64,000 bases of DNA from Gremmenia infestans (taxonomy: Eukaryota > Ascomycota > Leotiomycetes > Helotiales > Hamatocanthoscyphaceae), in contig JAFEVB010000026.1 of NCBI GenBank assembly GCA_032629725.1, positions 992,001 through 1,056,000 of the forward strand, written 5' to 3'. Both the position numbers and the translations under genes were made by a program. Positions within the stretch are counted from its first letter, which is position 1; every line of letters begins with the position of its first letter. The notes beneath the pieces are model-generated. The model did no database searches, was not told the origin of the DNA, and worked only from the letters and a program-made list of their open reading frames with translations. This document shows positions 21,509-33,392 of this stretch, in pieces.

Positions 21509-23453
21509 ATGGCATCACGTTCCTTATTACGAAGTTCCACGCGACCAGACCTCTATGTCTGCGCCAGATGCGCATTTCGAGCAGCGCAACCGCCCGCGAG
21601 AAGCCCAAAACGATGCATTTCTACCTCGTTCCTCAAGAAAGTCGAGGTGGGCGAGGTGAAGTGGCAGGAACAAGCTATTGAGGTGCAGACCGGGAAGCGG
21701 AAGAGCATGTTGACTATCTTGGAAGAGAGAGGTCTGATACAGGCAATTACAGGGTAGGATTTGGGTTCTCCGATGCATATCTTCCCCTGTTAATTACTTT
21801 TAGGACTCGCGATGCTGCAGACAAACGGTTGACGGATGAAAGGCTCGGTGCCTATGTCGGAATCGACCCTACCGCCTCTTCATTACACGTTGGACATCTG
21901 CTGCCTTTCATGTCCCTCTTCTGGATGTATTTTCATGGATATCAGTCAGTCGTGCTACTTGGGGGAGCAACTGCGAAGATTGGGGATCCGTCTGATCGAT
22001 TGACAACTCGAGAAAAGGAACATTCGTCCACCAGAACAGCGAATATGGTCAACATGCACTACCAGTTGAAGAAGCTGTGGGGGAACATCCACGCATATGG
22101 GCAAAACTACGGATTCTATGAAGGCAAGGACTTTAACCATCAAAGGGCCTTGCTTAACAATAATGCTTGGTGGAACAAAATGCCCATGTTGGAAGTCCTG
22201 CAGGTTTTGGGGCCTGGCATGCGCATGGGGCCTATGCTGGCAAAGGATACGTTAGTTGCTATTCCATCTGCACCAGTTCATATGCTAAATTAGGCAGTGT
22301 GAAAAACAAGATGGAAAAAGGGGATGGCATGTCCTTCGCCGAATTTACATACCCCATAATGCAAGCCTGGGATTGGTGGCATCTGTATAACACGAAAGGA
22401 GTACAGGTACAAATTGGGGGGGCAGATCAATATGGCAATATCACAGCTGGTATCGACGCAGTCAAATACATTTCCAAAAACCACCCTGATCCAGTAGTTC
22501 GATCCAACGTGGCGCCATTAGGAGACCCTTTCGGCTTCACCGTTCCACTCCTCACTACCTCCTCCGGCGCAAAATTTGGAAAGAGCGCCGGAAACGCCAT
22601 CTGGCTTGACCGCGAGTTAACAAGCACCTTTGAACTATACGGCTACTTCCTCCGAACCTCCGACGCAGACGTCGGAAAATATCTCAAGCTCTTCACGTTC
22701 ATGCCCATCGAACAAATCGACACCCTCGTCCAAGAACACCAGGCAGAACCCTCCCTCCGCAAAGCCCAACACACCCTCGCTCGCGAAATCGTCGAAATCG
22801 TGCACGGTGCCCACGAAGCGAAGATAGCAGAAGAACAGCACCGCTTCCTGTTCCGGAAAAAGCCAGAAGAACCTGCAATACTCGAAGTAGAGGTAGATGC
22901 TGCCAGCCGTGCGGGCTACATGACGCTGAATAACCGTCCGAATGTCAATATTCAGCTCCCAGCTTCCGTTGTACACAATCTCAGTATACCACGTATCTTA
23001 TATGCGTGCGGACTAGCATCATCGACATCAGATGGTACGCGACTGGTACAACAAAATGCTGCTTTTATAGGGGGCATGAATCATAAAAAGGACAAGGTGC
23101 CCATGATGGACGGCTCGGTGAACTGGACGCGTGTCAAACCCTGGGCTGTTGCCGACACGGCGAAATACATCCTTCACGGCGATTTACTCATGTTTAGAAA
23201 AGGAAAGCACAATATCAGGGTCATCCAAATCGTGCCAGACGAGGAATACGATGCAAGTGGCAAGAGTTACCCAGGCATGAAAATGAAGCTTGGACCGCTG
23301 AGTATGCTCGATAAGAGGAGCCAGAAGGCGAGAGAGAATCTGGAATCTCATAGGGGTAGATGGGAGGGGCATGATGAACCATCAAGCGAGGACGAGATTG
23401 TGGCTCTGGATGAGCTAGCGGACGATGGAACCGAATTCCGCAGTTCACGGTAG
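21509..23453 (+). CDS. MSY1: Mitochondrial tyrosyl-tRNA synthetase
   Basis: Three exons: 21509-21753, 21804-22250 and 22298-23453 (615 aa). The N-terminus MASRSLLRSSTRPDL is a typical mitochondrial presequence. Class I synthetase signatures are SLHVGHLLPF (HIGH box), QIGGADQYGNI (tyrosine site) and KFGKSAGNAIW (KMSKS-equivalent loop). A C-terminal S4-like RNA-binding region follows, with an acidic extension ending DGTEFRSSR. It charges mitochondrial tRNA-Tyr. In several filamentous ascomycetes this protein also acts as a group I intron splicing factor through extra insertions. The length of this copy leaves that possible, but the relevant surface cannot be judged here. The third-exon acceptor is the GGCAG ending at 22297, which keeps phase; the nearer TAG at 22293 does not. 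Confidence 0.93.
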
Positions 23454-23814
23454 GCTGTGATATGACAAATGGTTGACATGTGGATCATGTAGGATAACAT
23501 TGAGTTGTATGAACATAATAACTGTAGTATAGGAAATCTAAAACATCCCACTTGGGTCCAGCGTCCAAGACATGACTTGAGTTGTAATATCTAGAAGGAA
23601 TCTTGTCCGCTTCGAGGTAATTACTCCTAATGCTTGTCCTGTCTGTTTATGCTTAAGTTTATCACCAAACATGGTACTGCACCATTCAGGAAGCAGTGTC
23701 TATCTTAAGTGAAGGTTTTGGTTGAAGTCGTGAATTTTTAAATTGTGATCATCTGTACAGAGTACAAAGTATATGCTATCCTATTCCGTCCACTCGTTTA
23801 TCTTCCTCCAGATA
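23454..23814. other. Convergent 3' spacer
   Basis: About 360 bases between the ends of the TyrRS and oxygenase-like genes. AT-rich, no further feature seen. Confidence 0.4.
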
Positions 23815-25643
23815 TCATAACATGTCTCGTTCAATCTCCTCTTCGTACTCGTATTCTTGATTCCACAATCCTTCATCCAGCTCCTCCTGCTCCTCAGCTC
23901 TAGTCATATTCTCAGCCTTCCGCTTCCTTTCTAACTCAGAAACTTCCTTCTGGGTTCGGAAAGGGTGTAAACCTTTATCCCAACGTCTCTGCTCGACATC
24001 AGACAACGGCTTGAAGACCGAAGCTGGTCTTTTCTTAACCTCTTCTGCCCCTTGTAAATATCCAGCCTCCTTCAGATCCTGGATGGTTTTTATCTTCGCG
24101 CTACGAGCCCCTTTCAGTCGACGCGGTTTGAGCGTCAAAGACAGCATCTTGTACTCCTCTTGCGTCGTGGGCTGGAAGTTTTCATCGAGTTCCAATTCGC
24201 CGTCGCGTGTAATGATCATATCGGGCCGGTAGCCCTGGATGAGGATAAGCCCGTTCACTTCAGCTCTTGAATGCGTTGCCGCTTTCGCGGCATTCACGGC
24301 GGCTTTTTTGGCCATAATCTCTTCGCTCTCAGGGCCTTCCTCCATTAGCTTGACGGTCTGCTTGAGCATCGTTGCGTCGCTCTTGTTGTACTGCACCCAA
24401 GCACCGCGGTCGCCAGTGATGTGCTGGACAGCGTGTGATACGACCGCTGCCTCCGTATCACCACGCTGGAATGGAAGCTTAACGCCGACTTCCGGCAAGC
24501 AGAAGTCACCGCCGACGAGATCGCCCCAGATTGTTTCGACCACCGGTCCATAGTTGAGAACATCTTTATGTGGCAACACCGTTCTGTTGACCACAATGCC
24601 TTGGCACAGGTGGCATTGAAAGTCCGCCAGCTTCTTTTCTGCGAACTCCGGGTCTTGAGGTGTTATAAAGTCGAAATGCTTCTTGTTCTCTGCGTAGCGC
24701 TCCGCATCAATGGCTTCTGAAAACGCGCACATACCTTCTTCTACAGGAAGTAAATTCGCCCTGAATTCGACCAAGGTTGCTGCCTCTGCCGCGTTGCCCT
24801 TTCCCTTGCTGTCTCCGGTAACCATATGACACCACGGCCCCAGCATATCCTGGGTTTGATCTCTGCCAACACCTAATGAACCATGGAATTAGCAGGTAGT
24901 TTGATGACTTCTCCCAGGTGTGGGAGCTGCGCACGGCACGCAACGAATTGCCGTCGAACGAAAATTTACCAATTGGTGGCGCAATGCCATATTTTCCACC
25001 TCCGACCGCCTTCCCAGCATCCATGTAATGTTTTTGCTGCTCCGTATAATACACCCCGGCATACCGCTTGTCTTTCTTGATAATCCGCGCTGGGGGCTTC
25101 TCCTCGAACGTCTCTCCCCATTTCCGAAGACGCGGCTCAAGTGGCTGGTGGCCTTCGACACCGCGGTACGCTCCATCAATCGCACGAGGCAGCCAGACAA
25201 GGAGCGGCTCGCCGCTCTTGAAATAAACGCGACAGCCGCTGCGGAATGGAGTATCCTTTGCTACTTTCCAGAGCTTGTTTTCCAGCTCGGCGGCATTGTT
25301 GTTTTTGATGAACTCGTTCTTGTTGAAGGGGCAGATTGCCTTCGGTAGACGATCGATCAGGATTCTGAACCAATTGCTGATCTCTTCGTATCTTGGGAGT
25401 CTACCTTGTCCAACGTCGGTGATTAATTCCAGGGAATGAGTTACCAAAAGTAGCACAATACTACTGTTGTAGGATCGTGCGCTCGGCTTCGATTGCTGTC
25501 TCAAAGACTGTTTGGGCTTTGTTGCCCTCTGCTAGAATTTTTGTGATCCGCTGAGCGGTTTGCTGAGGGAAGACAGATGGGTGGGCTGGCTCTAGCTTCA
25601 TGTGTTTGAATGACAGGACTAAGGTGTTTTGCTGGGAAGTCAT
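23815..25643 (-). CDS. Uncharacterised protein with a TET/JBP-like 2OG-Fe(II) oxygenase core
   Basis: Three exons (25643-25465, 25400-24970, 24872-23815) give 555 aa in one frame. I do not recognise a named gene. The central part contains VLPHKDVLNYGP (an HxD metal motif) and then GGDFCLPEVGVKLPFQRGD. After that come SHAVQHITGDRG, with a possible distal His and an Arg for 2-oxoglutarate. That order and the GG-x-LPELGV-x-PxxPGD spacing resemble the double-stranded beta-helix of fungal TET/JBP-like dioxygenases. The family acts on nucleic-acid bases or proteins. A CHLCQGIVV segment with a Cys-x2-Cys precedes the HxD. The C-terminus is highly charged and coiled (LERKRKAENMTRAEEQEEL). Similarity is by eye only. 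The upstream ATG at 25667 is an alternative start. Confidence 0.6.
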
Positions 25644-27013
25644 CTTAAAGGGTAGCGACACAAACAAGTGTTAAGATCTGTGAGTTTTATAGAAAAATAG
25701 CAAATCGGACGTATGAATATGTTAAGGCAAAAGAAAAGGGTGTGATAAAACAAGATCAAGTGTCGACCTAGAAACAGAAGTGGTTATGTTGGTTAGATTT
25801 CAAGTCGGATGTGTGGATATTTTTCTGTTAGCAAGGATAGCCATAAGTCTCCGCAGATACTGCAGCGGACTGCTATTGTCTGCTAGCGTCTATAAGGACC
25901 GGATGTGACTGAACTTGTTTCCAGGACGACATGATATGAACTAACTACTAACTAGTCATTCATTCCGAATTGTCTCGCTGGTTAACGTGACCTGTACTGC
26001 AGAGGGGAAGTCATGAACAAGGATGCCCATGGTTGAAGAAGACATTGCACAAGTCAATTTTATTACGAAAACTCACAGCAGCTCACAGCTTAGGAAGTAG
26101 TAGGACCTATCAATAGTACGAATTAACCAAAAGTCCATACTGTGCATTCTTCTGTAGAGTATAAGGCCGTTCACAAGAAAGGGTACAAGACAGACACTAA
26201 ACTAGTATTTCATCTGGCGGTGTATGCCTCTTATCTACTTTCAAGACTAGAAAATTTTAATTGCGTGTTTGTTACACTTTTCGAATTAAGGTACTATTGC
26301 TCCTAAACAAACCTCATTGACAGTCTATGCAAACAGGCAAACGGTTTTCCAAGCAATCCTTATGTGAATTTCAGGCATACAAATGCTTTCGCACTTGTGC
26401 GCCTACAAACGAAAAGTTACGAGAGTAGAAATTAAGCAAAGTCGGAATCTCAAGAACAAGCTATTATTAAGTTGAGGATATCATGCCATCTCTCGTAAAC
26501 TTATGCAAGCGGCGATACTGGGAAATTACTATAACTTGTCTTCTAATGTGTTTCATCTGGAAATAGCACTGGGAACTGGACCGGATAGTGGCTAATCAAC
26601 TTCTTTTCGCGCTATTAAATTCATTTGTGAAGCGTAACTTTACTTGTGATTCCACATCAGAACTAAAGTCGCCTCATCAATCTTGCTGACTATTGCTGCC
26701 GAGAGTTCTTTGAGGCAGAAAATGCAATTGGAATTGGAATACTAACATAATTAATCGCAAATATGAACTGCTTAATAGCAATTGAAGGTGCTATTTTGAT
26801 AATTCTTCGAGTGTGGTAGATTAGGGATGCTTATTATGTTCCCCTCCAGAGAGCAGAACACTCCCCGAGAACAATCACCTGTAGAGGACAAGCACTAGTC
26901 CGTCTTTAGATACTGCGTATTAATCTCTAGAACTTTTTCAAAGGAATATCTCTCGTTGACTAGATTCCTATGGACGGTTTTAGAACTATATGAATAAGAG
27001 CATTACGACCCCC
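25644..27013. other. Intergenic, AT-rich, no gene seen
   Basis: About 1.4 kb holding the promoter of the oxygenase-like gene and the 3' flank of the phenolic acid decarboxylase gene. Stop codons are dense in all frames. No repeat, transposon end or RNA gene was recognised. Confidence 0.45.
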
Positions 27014-27655
27014 TCACAGCGTCTCATCCTCGTCCTTAATTGGCACCAATTCGCCTTTCCCTCTAAAGGTCTCCAGAATATCAGCTTGTTCATTCAACAT
27101 GAACCGATCTTTCTGCGTCCCTATAGTCGCCAACCCTCTCCACCGCTTGAAATCCTCCGCATTCCGCTTGTCCCCGTGCGCCTCTTGGGCGTGCTCCCAG
27201 TGACCCTGGCTGAAAGCTAGGAGCGTAGAGATCTTCTTGCGCGGAATATCGTAGACGAGGGAGCAAACGGTGCCGGTTTCTGGGACGGGTAAGTTCATGG
27301 GATTCAAGGGGAAGGTGTAGAGGAGAAACCTTCAAGCCAATTGCACTGCCAGAGTTCGCCGGGACGGATGCACTGGTATGAGGCGGTTTGGTAGTTCAAG
27401 CGGCCCGCCATCGGCCCGCCATGGATTGCGTAGACGATGCGGTTGTGGGAAAAGAACCACCTGAGAGAGATGCGGTTTCAGCTTGTGGATTCATATGATA
27501 GTGGGCAGGTGGAGAGACATCTCATATTTCCATTTTTCGGGATTCCCGTTCTCGTCGTGGGCTGCATAGTCATATATCAGATGCACGTCACGAATGTCTT
27601 TGTCGAATTGCGGGAGAACTTCAGCCTCCGTTACAGCGTGAGTTGGGACGGGCAT
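27014..27655 (-). CDS. Phenolic acid decarboxylase
   Basis: Three exons (27655-27519, 27460-27330, 27279-27014) reconstruct 177 aa in frame. The calycin-type barrel of phenolic acid decarboxylases is clear: IRDVHLIYDY, KWKYEMWFFSHNRIVYAIH, GGPMAGRLNYQTASYQCIRP, GELWQCNWLEETGTVCSLVY and HWEHAQEAHGDKR. The family decarboxylates ferulic, p-coumaric and caffeic acids non-oxidatively to vinyl phenols, in the cytosol, without cofactor. This detoxifies hydroxycinnamates released from plant cell walls. The gene is small and its coding sequence only appears after splicing, so it is easily missed. Introns are 50-60 bp. Confidence 0.9.
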
Positions 27656-28184
27656 TTTTTGAAATGTAGATGAGATGGTTTGGGGTGATTTATTGAAAGT
27701 CGACGTTTATCTGAGGTTTATCAAGACGAAGACTCCTTAGTCTGCTTGGTGGAGACGAGAGTTTAAAGTGGCGTGGCAATGACGAAGACGGCAAACACGG
27801 CCCGATTCGACCATGGGAGTCTACTCGGTAGATATATTATAACTGCAAAATCAATAAATAACGCCTTTTGATAGTGTTTTTAGGTCGCTTGTTTTTTTAC
27901 TCTATAGTAAGGGGGGAGGGACACGTGGACGAACCCCTCTACAAGTGTGAAGGTGGGGTTTTTTTATGGATTTCTGGTTGGTTAGTGCTTAAGAACGTCC
28001 ATTTTAGATGGTAAAACGCACTTGGCAACCACGAAGCAACGGATGATTTGCGTGCAGAGGCCCGCTCCGATGTGTTGTCCCCCTTTTTAGCTGGCTGAAT
28101 TACTCTGTAGTTTGGATCACCAAATGTCTATCCACAGAAAAGTGGGTTTGATATTTAGAACTTCCAACTGCAATAATAATCATA
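27656..28184. promoter_or_regulatory. Upstream region of the phenolic acid decarboxylase gene
   Basis: About 530 bases between two minus-strand genes. Contains the decarboxylase promoter; no gene seen. Confidence 0.4.
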
Positions 28185-29696
28185 TCATATTTGGATCTGT
28201 AATATCTGTCTCTCCCCCACCTTATTGTTAAATTTCTCTGGCCACTCAACGGTCTCGCCGATGCCCCACCCTCTCTCCTTGCCTCCTCTGTCCCATGACG
28301 CCCATCGTTGGTAACTATCGTCGGCGACTTCGGTAGTAACGCCCTCGCCCGTCGCGCAGAGTACAACATCCTTCACAATCTCCGGATATTCCGGGTGGAC
28401 ATTGAATTGTCCTTCAAGGGACAATGCTTCAAGATACGGAAGGTATCGCTTTTTTGACTGTAAGACCTTGAGGAGCGCAGACATAACATTTTGATTGTGG
28501 CCAGTCTCGTTGCAATGAGTGATACAAAGACGTCTTAAAGTCTTTGGGAATGCACTGAATAGAGAGTAGGTTCCGTAATTATCGGCTCCGCCAAGGAATA
28601 GCGTTGAGACCTTGAGATACTCCAATTTGGTGAAATCACAGAAGACCATTGGCTCAAGATTATCGTCTTCCAAATTTCTGAAAAGATCGTTATGATCAAG
28701 CACTATATTCTCCAAACTTTCTTTATGACGAGAAAGACCTTCTTGTAAGTCGTTTGTGTCAGCGGGGTAGTAGGCCGCGGCGTGCCCCGCTTCATATATA
28801 AACGTCTTGAGTACTTTAGGGGCGCTTAAAATATTCTTCAGGTCCTCGGAATAGATTTTGCTCCCTCGCAATTCAATCTCTTCAACCGAAGAACCTTTCT
28901 GTGAATCAGCTAGTGATTTGGTAGGCTCGTCCTGTTCGGCCTCGCCCATGTCTATAGCATAGATTCGCCGCAGTGACGGCAGTCCTAAGCAAGCTCCCAG
29001 CATGATAGGCGGAGTTGGATATTTATCTCCATGGCCAGCAACAAGTATATCCGTAAGAGTAGAGAAAGTATCCCCTTTATCAAAAGGTCTTTCTCCTTTT
29101 GAAATTTTGTGCATCGTCAACGCGAGACGGTTATCGAGACCTGTCCAATCTCCATCCAGGTCTAGACGACACAACTTCTTCAGATGAGGAAGTAAAATAG
29201 CAAGGACGGCGCTTTCATCGTTGCCGGCTAGAAGAAGAGCGTGCCATTCGTCCACTTCTTCCCCTGTGTAACCGATCTTCTTGATGGCAGACCTAATTAC
29301 CTGGTCACGATCAGGGCGACTTGGCCATCCTCTTCGTGAATCTTCATCGTCGGCATCGAGTTCATCTAAACGGCAAAGGTCGCGGGGGTCTCCCATTGGT
29401 CCATTAAGATCGCGAATGGAGATTGAGCGAACAAGCGATGCTATGTATGGTTTTTCAAAGACGAGGAAGCTAAACGGGATCAGATGTTTCACTCCCCTAT
29501 CAGACCATTCAACCTTGAAAAAATCGATTGCTTCGTACAAGTAAGGCGTTGCAAGGCGATTGAGGGTTCGCGAGACGAGGGCTATTGAATATAAAGATGA
29601 CGGCCGGGTAACAAAATTGATAATGTGTGTCAGGATCTCTTCAGTGAGCGTTTCTAGTTTTATTGCCATGACGTGACAAGGAACGGTGATGCTCAA
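28185..29696 (-). CDS. F-box / leucine-rich-repeat-like protein
   Basis: An intronless 503-aa frame. The N-terminus (LETLTEEILTHIINFVTRPSSLYSIALVSRTLNRLATPYLY, residues about 13-53) fits an F-box: LP/LT-EIL, then SL-ALVSR, then PYLYE. The body has spaced LKKLCRLDLDG, LPSLRRIYAID, KTLRRLCITHCN and YLEALSLEG segments, like degenerate leucine-rich repeats. F-box proteins bring substrates to SCF ubiquitin ligases through Skp1. Substrate and regulation cannot be inferred. Fungal F-box/LRR families are large and fast-evolving. Start could be the first ATG or the one nine codons later (MAIKLETL), which places the F-box nearer the end. Confidence 0.75.
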   Translation of the reverse strand: MSITVPCHVMAIKLETLTEEILTHIINFVTRPSSLYSIALVSRTLNRLATPYLYEAIDFFKVEWSDRGVKHLIPFSFLVFEKPYIASLVRSISIRDLNGPMGDPRDLCRLDELDADDEDSRRGWPSRPDRDQVIRSAIKKIGYTGEEVDEWHALLLAGNDESAVLAILLPHLKKLCRLDLDGDWTGLDNRLALTMHKISKGERPFDKGDTFSTLTDILVAGHGDKYPTPPIMLGACLGLPSLRRIYAIDMGEAEQDEPTKSLADSQKGSSVEEIELRGSKIYSEDLKNILSAPKVLKTFIYEAGHAAAYYPADTNDLQEGLSRHKESLENIVLDHNDLFRNLEDDNLEPMVFCDFTKLEYLKVSTLFLGGADNYGTYSLFSAFPKTLRRLCITHCNETGHNQNVMSALLKVLQSKKRYLPYLEALSLEGQFNVHPEYPEIVKDVVLCATGEGVTTEVADDSYQRWASWDRGGKERGWGIGETVEWPEKFNNKVGERQILQIQI

Positions 29697-30575
29697 TGCC
29701 GCAGATTAGCTATGAGTGGCGAAGATAACTTGGCTGTCCGCAATATTTCAGTAATCTGAGGAATCTATATAGAATTTATATATTGGTTTACAACCATAAA
29801 AGGTGAAGATGTGGTCTAGGCATCAGCCCCCATATGCCGAAGGATCCCTAAGTGGCGCTTAACGTTGCGTTCTATTCGCCGAAATTAAGACCAAATCCCC
29901 ACACCGCAAGATACTATACCTCCGTACTTTAAATCCCATGACTTACTTAAAATCCATATCTATAATCACGAATCGTTCTTATTTTATCCCTCGTATAGAA
30001 CAACACGCGACTAAGCCGGATCAAAGTGTGTTAAATCCTAAGATATTTCAGACCTTTTCCTATCTCACGCTGCATTCCAGAGAACTCGGCTGGACTTGTC
30101 CTGCCCTTTTTGCAGCCTATGAAACCTTTCTAGAAGGGATTTCATATCCAAACAGTTCGAAATCAAAAGCTGCGAGGCGATTTCAACAATAGAAGAGATG
30201 AAATATGATTACTCGGTTGCGTCAGAGACAAGAGAGCCCGCGAGAAAGATAAACCACTGCCGCAATGGGCTCATCAACTAAAGTATAAGAGCTTGTTTCG
30301 AATACAGCTCTTCAGCTTGGATATCAGCTACTGGCTTACTGTCTATGCCTAGAAATCATTCTGGATGATACCAATTTAAAGTATGATTCTCAGACGACGT
30401 GAGCCGAAAACCTGATCTCCTGGTCCACTGACATGGTTGTACTTTTGTGAGGAGTTTGAGAACAAAACCCACCCCTGTGAACTTTGCGAAGTAAACAAAG
30501 CCATACTAGCCTTTGGATATCATTTATAAAAAGTAGTTCTATTTTCATAACCTTCTATTCACAGGTATTAACAAT
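29697..30575. other. Intergenic, no gene seen
   Basis: About 880 bases between the F-box gene start and the desaturase stop. Contains the F-box promoter; an 84-codon open frame at 29938-30192 shows no recognisable content. Confidence 0.4.
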
Positions 30576-32144
30576 CTACTTGGCGAAGAAATAAATATTA
30601 CTCCCCACATCCTTCTCCTCCACGAATCGGCACTTTGTATAATTCTTCCAAAACGCCCACAAGAACGGCGACTTGGTATCACTTTGGTAATGGCTCCCCA
30701 TAACCTTTTTGATAGCGTTATTGGCTTCCACTGCGTGATAGAACGGGATGCGTGAAGCATGATGGTGCAAAACATGGAAATCGATGGCGCCGTGAAAGAA
30801 ACAACGCCCAATAAACCCGAAGTCTCTGTCGACCGTTGAGGCGGCGCCGCGTAGGAAGTTCCAGCTTGAGGTTTGATAATAGGGCAGTGCGGGGTCGGTG
30901 TGCTGGAGATAAGTGATGGCAACTATGATTATCATGTTAGCATCCTCTTTCATGCCCCTTTTGTTAAACGATAACCCAGTCTGTTGCCAGGAAACAAGGA
31001 GCGAGAATAGCTAGCTATAGAGATGAAATAAATGAATGCCTGAACTTACGGATCCAGTGATTAGTCCACAGCCAAGGCGCACCGTACAGCAGGAAGACCT
31101 TCTCAAAACCAAGGAAATTGACGCTAGCCCACAGGCCTGCAATTACTACAGCGAGGCCGGCGTTGCTTATAATAATATCGTTACGGTCTGAAGCTTTGAA
31201 GTTGGGTCCATCGCCGCCGAAATAGAAGTGGGATCTTGTCCACCATGGGAAAACGTTCATGCGAGGCAACGCAAAATTGTTGATAGTCAGGTATATTGGC
31301 CATGCTATTAGTTGATGAAAGAACAAGGTGACGAAAGCGACAACAGGGGTGTCTTCGACTAAGCTCCAATAGCTGAAGAAGAGTTCTGGGTTTCGATTCT
31401 CATGGGCTTTCGTGTAGACCTCTTCAGTCTGGAAACGAAACGTTAGAATTCGGTTGACATGTAATACTAAAGCTTCTTAAAGGCCTACTCACATCTGGCA
31501 CAAACGCAATGTCTCGCTCGATGTTGTTGGTTGACTTGTGATGCTGCGAATGGGTGAGGCGCCATCCATTATAGGGAACAAGCAGGAGAGAATGAATAAA
31601 CATCCCAACAGAATTGTTAAAGCTTCTATGTTTGCTCAATGCACCGCTGTTTGTACACTAGTAAGTAAAGCTCGGACGATGGGGAATAAGCCGCCTCCAT
31701 TGCACTGCCTCCTTGGAGCAATGGAATGGGTCTACACTAGGTAGCGCCTCGGGAGCTACCTCGTCTCAGGGGAAGCGAGAAAGAAATGACGAACTGTCCG
31801 CACTCGTGAGCCAACTCCCACAATCCTGTGAACACTAAGCCTTGGCAAAACGAATATAACCACCAGCCTGAAGTCCGGAGAAAATGTGATGGAAGATTAG
31901 ATATTTGAGTTGAGAGGTAGAAAAGTACGGCAATGAAGAAAAAGTCGCGAAGGACATAGGCTGATGATAGAAGAGTGTTGCGTTGGAAGCAGTGGGCTGG
32001 AATAGCATCGTGGATCTGCTTCATGGTATAGGTAGGCGGCGTGAAGAATCGCTTGGTTGGTGTATTTGTATCATTGTCGGTGTTTATAGTATTTTCATCA
32101 TTTGTAGCGTCTGTAGCCTTTTGGGCTGCTGGCGAATCTTGCAT
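30576..32144 (-). CDS. Membrane fatty acid desaturase (oleate delta-12 / omega-3 type)
   Basis: Four exons: 32144-31795, 31646-31493, 31428-31050 and 30922-30576 (409 aa). The three histidine boxes of membrane desaturases are present: HECGH (formed across the first splice), HSQHH and HVLHHHASR. Hydrophobic spans surround them (LRDFFFIAVLFYL, FVTLFFHQLIAWPIYL). The arrangement and the FFTPPTYTMKQIHDAIP N-terminus match the delta-12/omega-3 desaturases of fungi, which introduce double bases into C18 acyl chains in the ER. No N-terminal cytochrome b5 domain is present, as expected for this class. Which bond is made cannot be told from sequence. The last intron, 127 bp, is longer than the others. 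Confidence 0.92.
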
Positions 32145-32945
32145 TGGATGAAGCTTGGTTGTTTTTATTTGAAAGATTACTACTGGATTCTATGTGTCTT
32201 ATATGATTTACTTCTCCTATTCTTGAATTATTGGCAATCTTAAGATGTTTCGTACCGCTTTCTGCAACGGTCGTTTTAAGTGGAAGAGCGACGGGCGCGA
32301 GCCTTATTAAGCAAATCCGGCAATGTTTGATTGCCGTGGCCCCTGTCCAGGTCCACTAAGTACAGCCCCAATACGCGGCTTTGCTGGTGGAAGCGAAGAT
32401 CGAGACAAGTAGGTCAACAAGTGCTTCAGCATAAGTGGTGCCAAATGGATCCGAGAAATGCATCCCAGCAGACCGCGATTGCGGGAATGTGCGGCTTTTT
32501 CCCAGGTCAGAGCAGGGGCAGAGGGTGGCCCGATTTTGTCCCCTGTTACAGTACGTAGCCGTAGTTTCAATGGCTTGGGCCGTGAGCGAGGCCTAGCGCC
32601 GGGACCCTGAATATCTCTACAGGGGTCGAGCATCAGATGTACGAAGTATCACGGAGTACGAGATGCCTAAGGTTTTACTAAGCTCCTTACGAGAATGTTT
32701 GCCAGTTGATACTTCGTAAATTCGAGGTGAAAAAAATAGTAATTTAATAGTTATTACGATAAAAGACGGAAAACAGTTCCGATTTGTTACGTCGTGTGAT
32801 CTGAGACACTTGGCATTTCGTATATTTAAAGGAAGTAACATACTGTATTACTCATATGCGTAACGTAAATGAACATTGGATACTTCGTAATTATTTCGTA
32901 GCTTGATTTCACCCCGCAATCTTCTAATTTGTACTCCCGTACTTT
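32145..32945. repeat. Intergenic with short inverted repeats (possible MITE relic)
   Basis: The 10-mer ACGAAGTATC at 32641-32650 recurs in reverse complement (GATACTTCGT) at 32708-32717 and again at 32879-32888. A TACGGAGT-like motif lies between. The inverted pair 32641/32888 bounds about 250 bases. Such palindromic ends fit a small non-autonomous element, but no target-site duplication was confirmed. Confidence 0.3.
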
Positions 32946-33392
32946 CTAATGGAACCGTCTCGCCCATCGGCTGCCTAACCACGCTTTCCCCGGTCTCCTC
33001 ACTTCATAAACTTCAACATGCGGCCGTTTCCATTTGTCTAATTCAACATCCACCAAGCCAGGTGCAAAGAACTTCGCATTTCGGCTATTGATCCGAGGTC
33101 TCAATTGTTTCGATTCTCTCCTCTCTTTCTCCAGCCTTCTTTTCCTTGCGCGGGTCTTCCGTCGCTTGCAGCAGCAGTAGCAAGCGAGGGCGGCAACAAT
33201 TGTTGCGACGGTGACGGTAATGACGATGAGGACTATAAGTTTTGTGGCAATCTTTGCCCCGTGGACATAGGTTGACGGCGGAATGGGTACAAAGCGGGGC
33301 TTGAGAGGTTGCCCGTGAACAGTGGCACAGAGAAGGGGTAGCAGGAGTGCATATTGAGAGAGGGCTCCATGGGCGAGGAGGTTTAGAGCCAT
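32946..33392 (-). CDS. Small single-pass membrane protein with signal peptide, hypothetical
   Basis: A 148-aa protein if started at the internal ATG (MALNLLAHGALSQYALLL), which gives a proper signal peptide ending near VHGQP. An upstream ATG at 33497 would add 35 residues and bury it. A short Pro-rich ectodomain is followed by a strong TM helix (LIVLIVITVTVATIVAALACYCCC). A cytosolic stretch of RRKTRARKRRLEKERRE then obeys the positive-inside rule. The tail has aromatic/basic motifs. No family is recognised. Type I topology with a Cys cluster at the membrane edge (possible palmitoylation) is all that can be inferred. An expressed gene is plausible, not certain. Confidence 0.5.
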   Translation of the reverse strand: MALNLLAHGALSQYALLLPLLCATVHGQPLKPRFVPIPPSTYVHGAKIATKLIVLIVITVTVATIVAALACYCCCKRRKTRARKRRLEKERRESKQLRPRINSRNAKFFAPGLVDVELDKWKRPHVEVYEVRRPGKAWLGSRWARRFH

